DNA of 45,705 bases from Cudoniella acicularis. Taxonomy: Eukaryota > Ascomycota > Leotiomycetes > Helotiales > Helotiaceae. A program made the translations under genes and the position numbers. Below the pieces are notes generated by a model, which searched no databases, had not been told where the DNA came from, and worked only from the letters and a program-made list of their open reading frames with translations. Where the stretch lies: positions 1-45,705 of the forward strand of contig JAAMPI010000282.1 in NCBI GenBank assembly GCA_013054445.1, read 5' to 3'. Position 1 is the stretch's first letter, and every line of letters begins with the position of its first letter. This document shows positions 45,159-45,705 of this stretch, piece after piece.

Positions 45159-45705
45159 TCAGCGCCCACCTCGGCCACGTCTCTCCATCATTTCAGCCCT
45201 CGCCCTGCCATTCCTATAAGTCATCCAAGCAACCCTTGCCTGGACACCGGCAAAAACAGCTGCTGCTATCGTAGCAACGAGTGAGGGAACTCCCGCCCCA
45301 ATCGCAATCTTGTCCGAAGTGCTAAGTACTATATATCCACAAGCAAAGATCAGCAATCATCTCCATACTGCCTAATAAGCAAAAGAAAAATGTACGAAAA
45401 GCATACGTACCAGGAGGTGTCAAAGCGGAATTATTTGCACTCCCCACAACTGTCTGCAAATACGTCTTTGGCGGGAAACCACTCTGCGCGCAATAATCGG
45501 CCAAAACTCCTTGTAACTGATCATATTCCGGATCCGGCAGATCCTGCAATGTGGGAAGGTAGTTGCAATAGAGTAAGCTTTCTTTCCAGAGGGTGGTGTA
45601 GGTTAGGTTGAATGCGCCGCCGGCGCAGAGGCAGCTGGGTGTGTTGCATTGGACTTGGTAGCTTAAACCGTAGTATTGGTCCCAGCCTGGGGGTTTCTTG
45701 TCGGT
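45159..45705 (-). CDS. membrane-anchored Cys-rich hypothetical protein, 3' part only
   Basis: The gene runs off the right edge of the window, so only its C-terminal part is present. The visible first exon (open from 45705) contains CNTPSCLCAGGAFNLTYTTL, LLYCNYLPTL and YCAQSGFPPKTYLQT, with clustered cysteines as in secreted or extracellular domains. An intron of about 80 bp (GTACGT...TATAG, near 45335-45412) leads to a last exon with one membrane helix (KIAIGAGVPSLVATIAAAVF) and a short basic cytoplasmic tail ending RRGRGGR. The arrangement suggests a single-pass surface protein. I do not recognise a named family. Confidence 0.65.

Noticed and set aside
1..45705. tRNA or rRNA genes
   Set aside because: I noticed no cloverleaf-like pattern or ribosomal sequence by eye; a tRNA scan would settle it.

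Overview
This window comes from a filamentous ascomycete (Pezizomycotina). The support is short spliceosomal introns of about 45-90 bp with GTAAGT-type donors, a Mediator Med16 gene, an AflR-like Zn2Cys6 regulator, a non-reducing polyketide synthase (NR-PKS), HET and 2EXR family genes, a DUF4291 gene, and an AT-rich tract with CpA-to-TpA damage typical of repeat-induced point mutation (RIP). A leotiomycete is my guess only. One N (position 24866) shows this is draft sequence, so single-base frame breaks could be either real or assembly errors.

Layout. 1-5.1 kb: a doubtful ORF, then MED16 (+), whose 3' end overlaps on the opposite strand with the end of an AflR-like transcription factor gene (-). 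5.1-7.8 kb: gene-poor. 7.8-16.2 kb: core of a biosynthetic cluster, with an NR-PKS (-; KS-AT-PT-ACP-ACP-TE, no visible SAT domain, one frame break between AT and PT) divergent from a five-exon cytochrome P450 (+). 17.1-20.3 kb: a broken 2EXR gene and a broken condensation-type acyltransferase gene. 20.7-32.4 kb: AT-rich, RIP-scarred tract with a broken UbiA-type membrane prenyltransferase/terpene cyclase-like gene, a P450 remnant, a damaged O-methyltransferase gene, a degraded Tc1/mariner transposon with clear terminal inverted repeats and TA flanks, a broken GFA/CENP-V gene, and unidentified relics. 32.5-37.5 kb: an intact ABCA-type full ABC transporter. 37.9-45.7 kb: a small coiled-coil gene, a large HET-domain gene, a Sulfotransfer_4-type gene, a DUF4291 gene and the 3' part of a membrane-anchored Cys-rich protein gene.

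Reading of the whole: regulator, NR-PKS, P450, acyltransferase, UbiA-like enzyme, second P450, O-methyltransferase and ABC exporter together look like a polyketide (possibly polyketide-terpenoid hybrid) cluster. It seems to be decaying from the inside. The regulator, first P450 and transporter are open, the PKS carries one indel, and the genes in or beside the AT-rich tract carry frameshifts and TAG stops. This cluster interpretation is inference. The individual domain calls rest on motifs seen in the translations.
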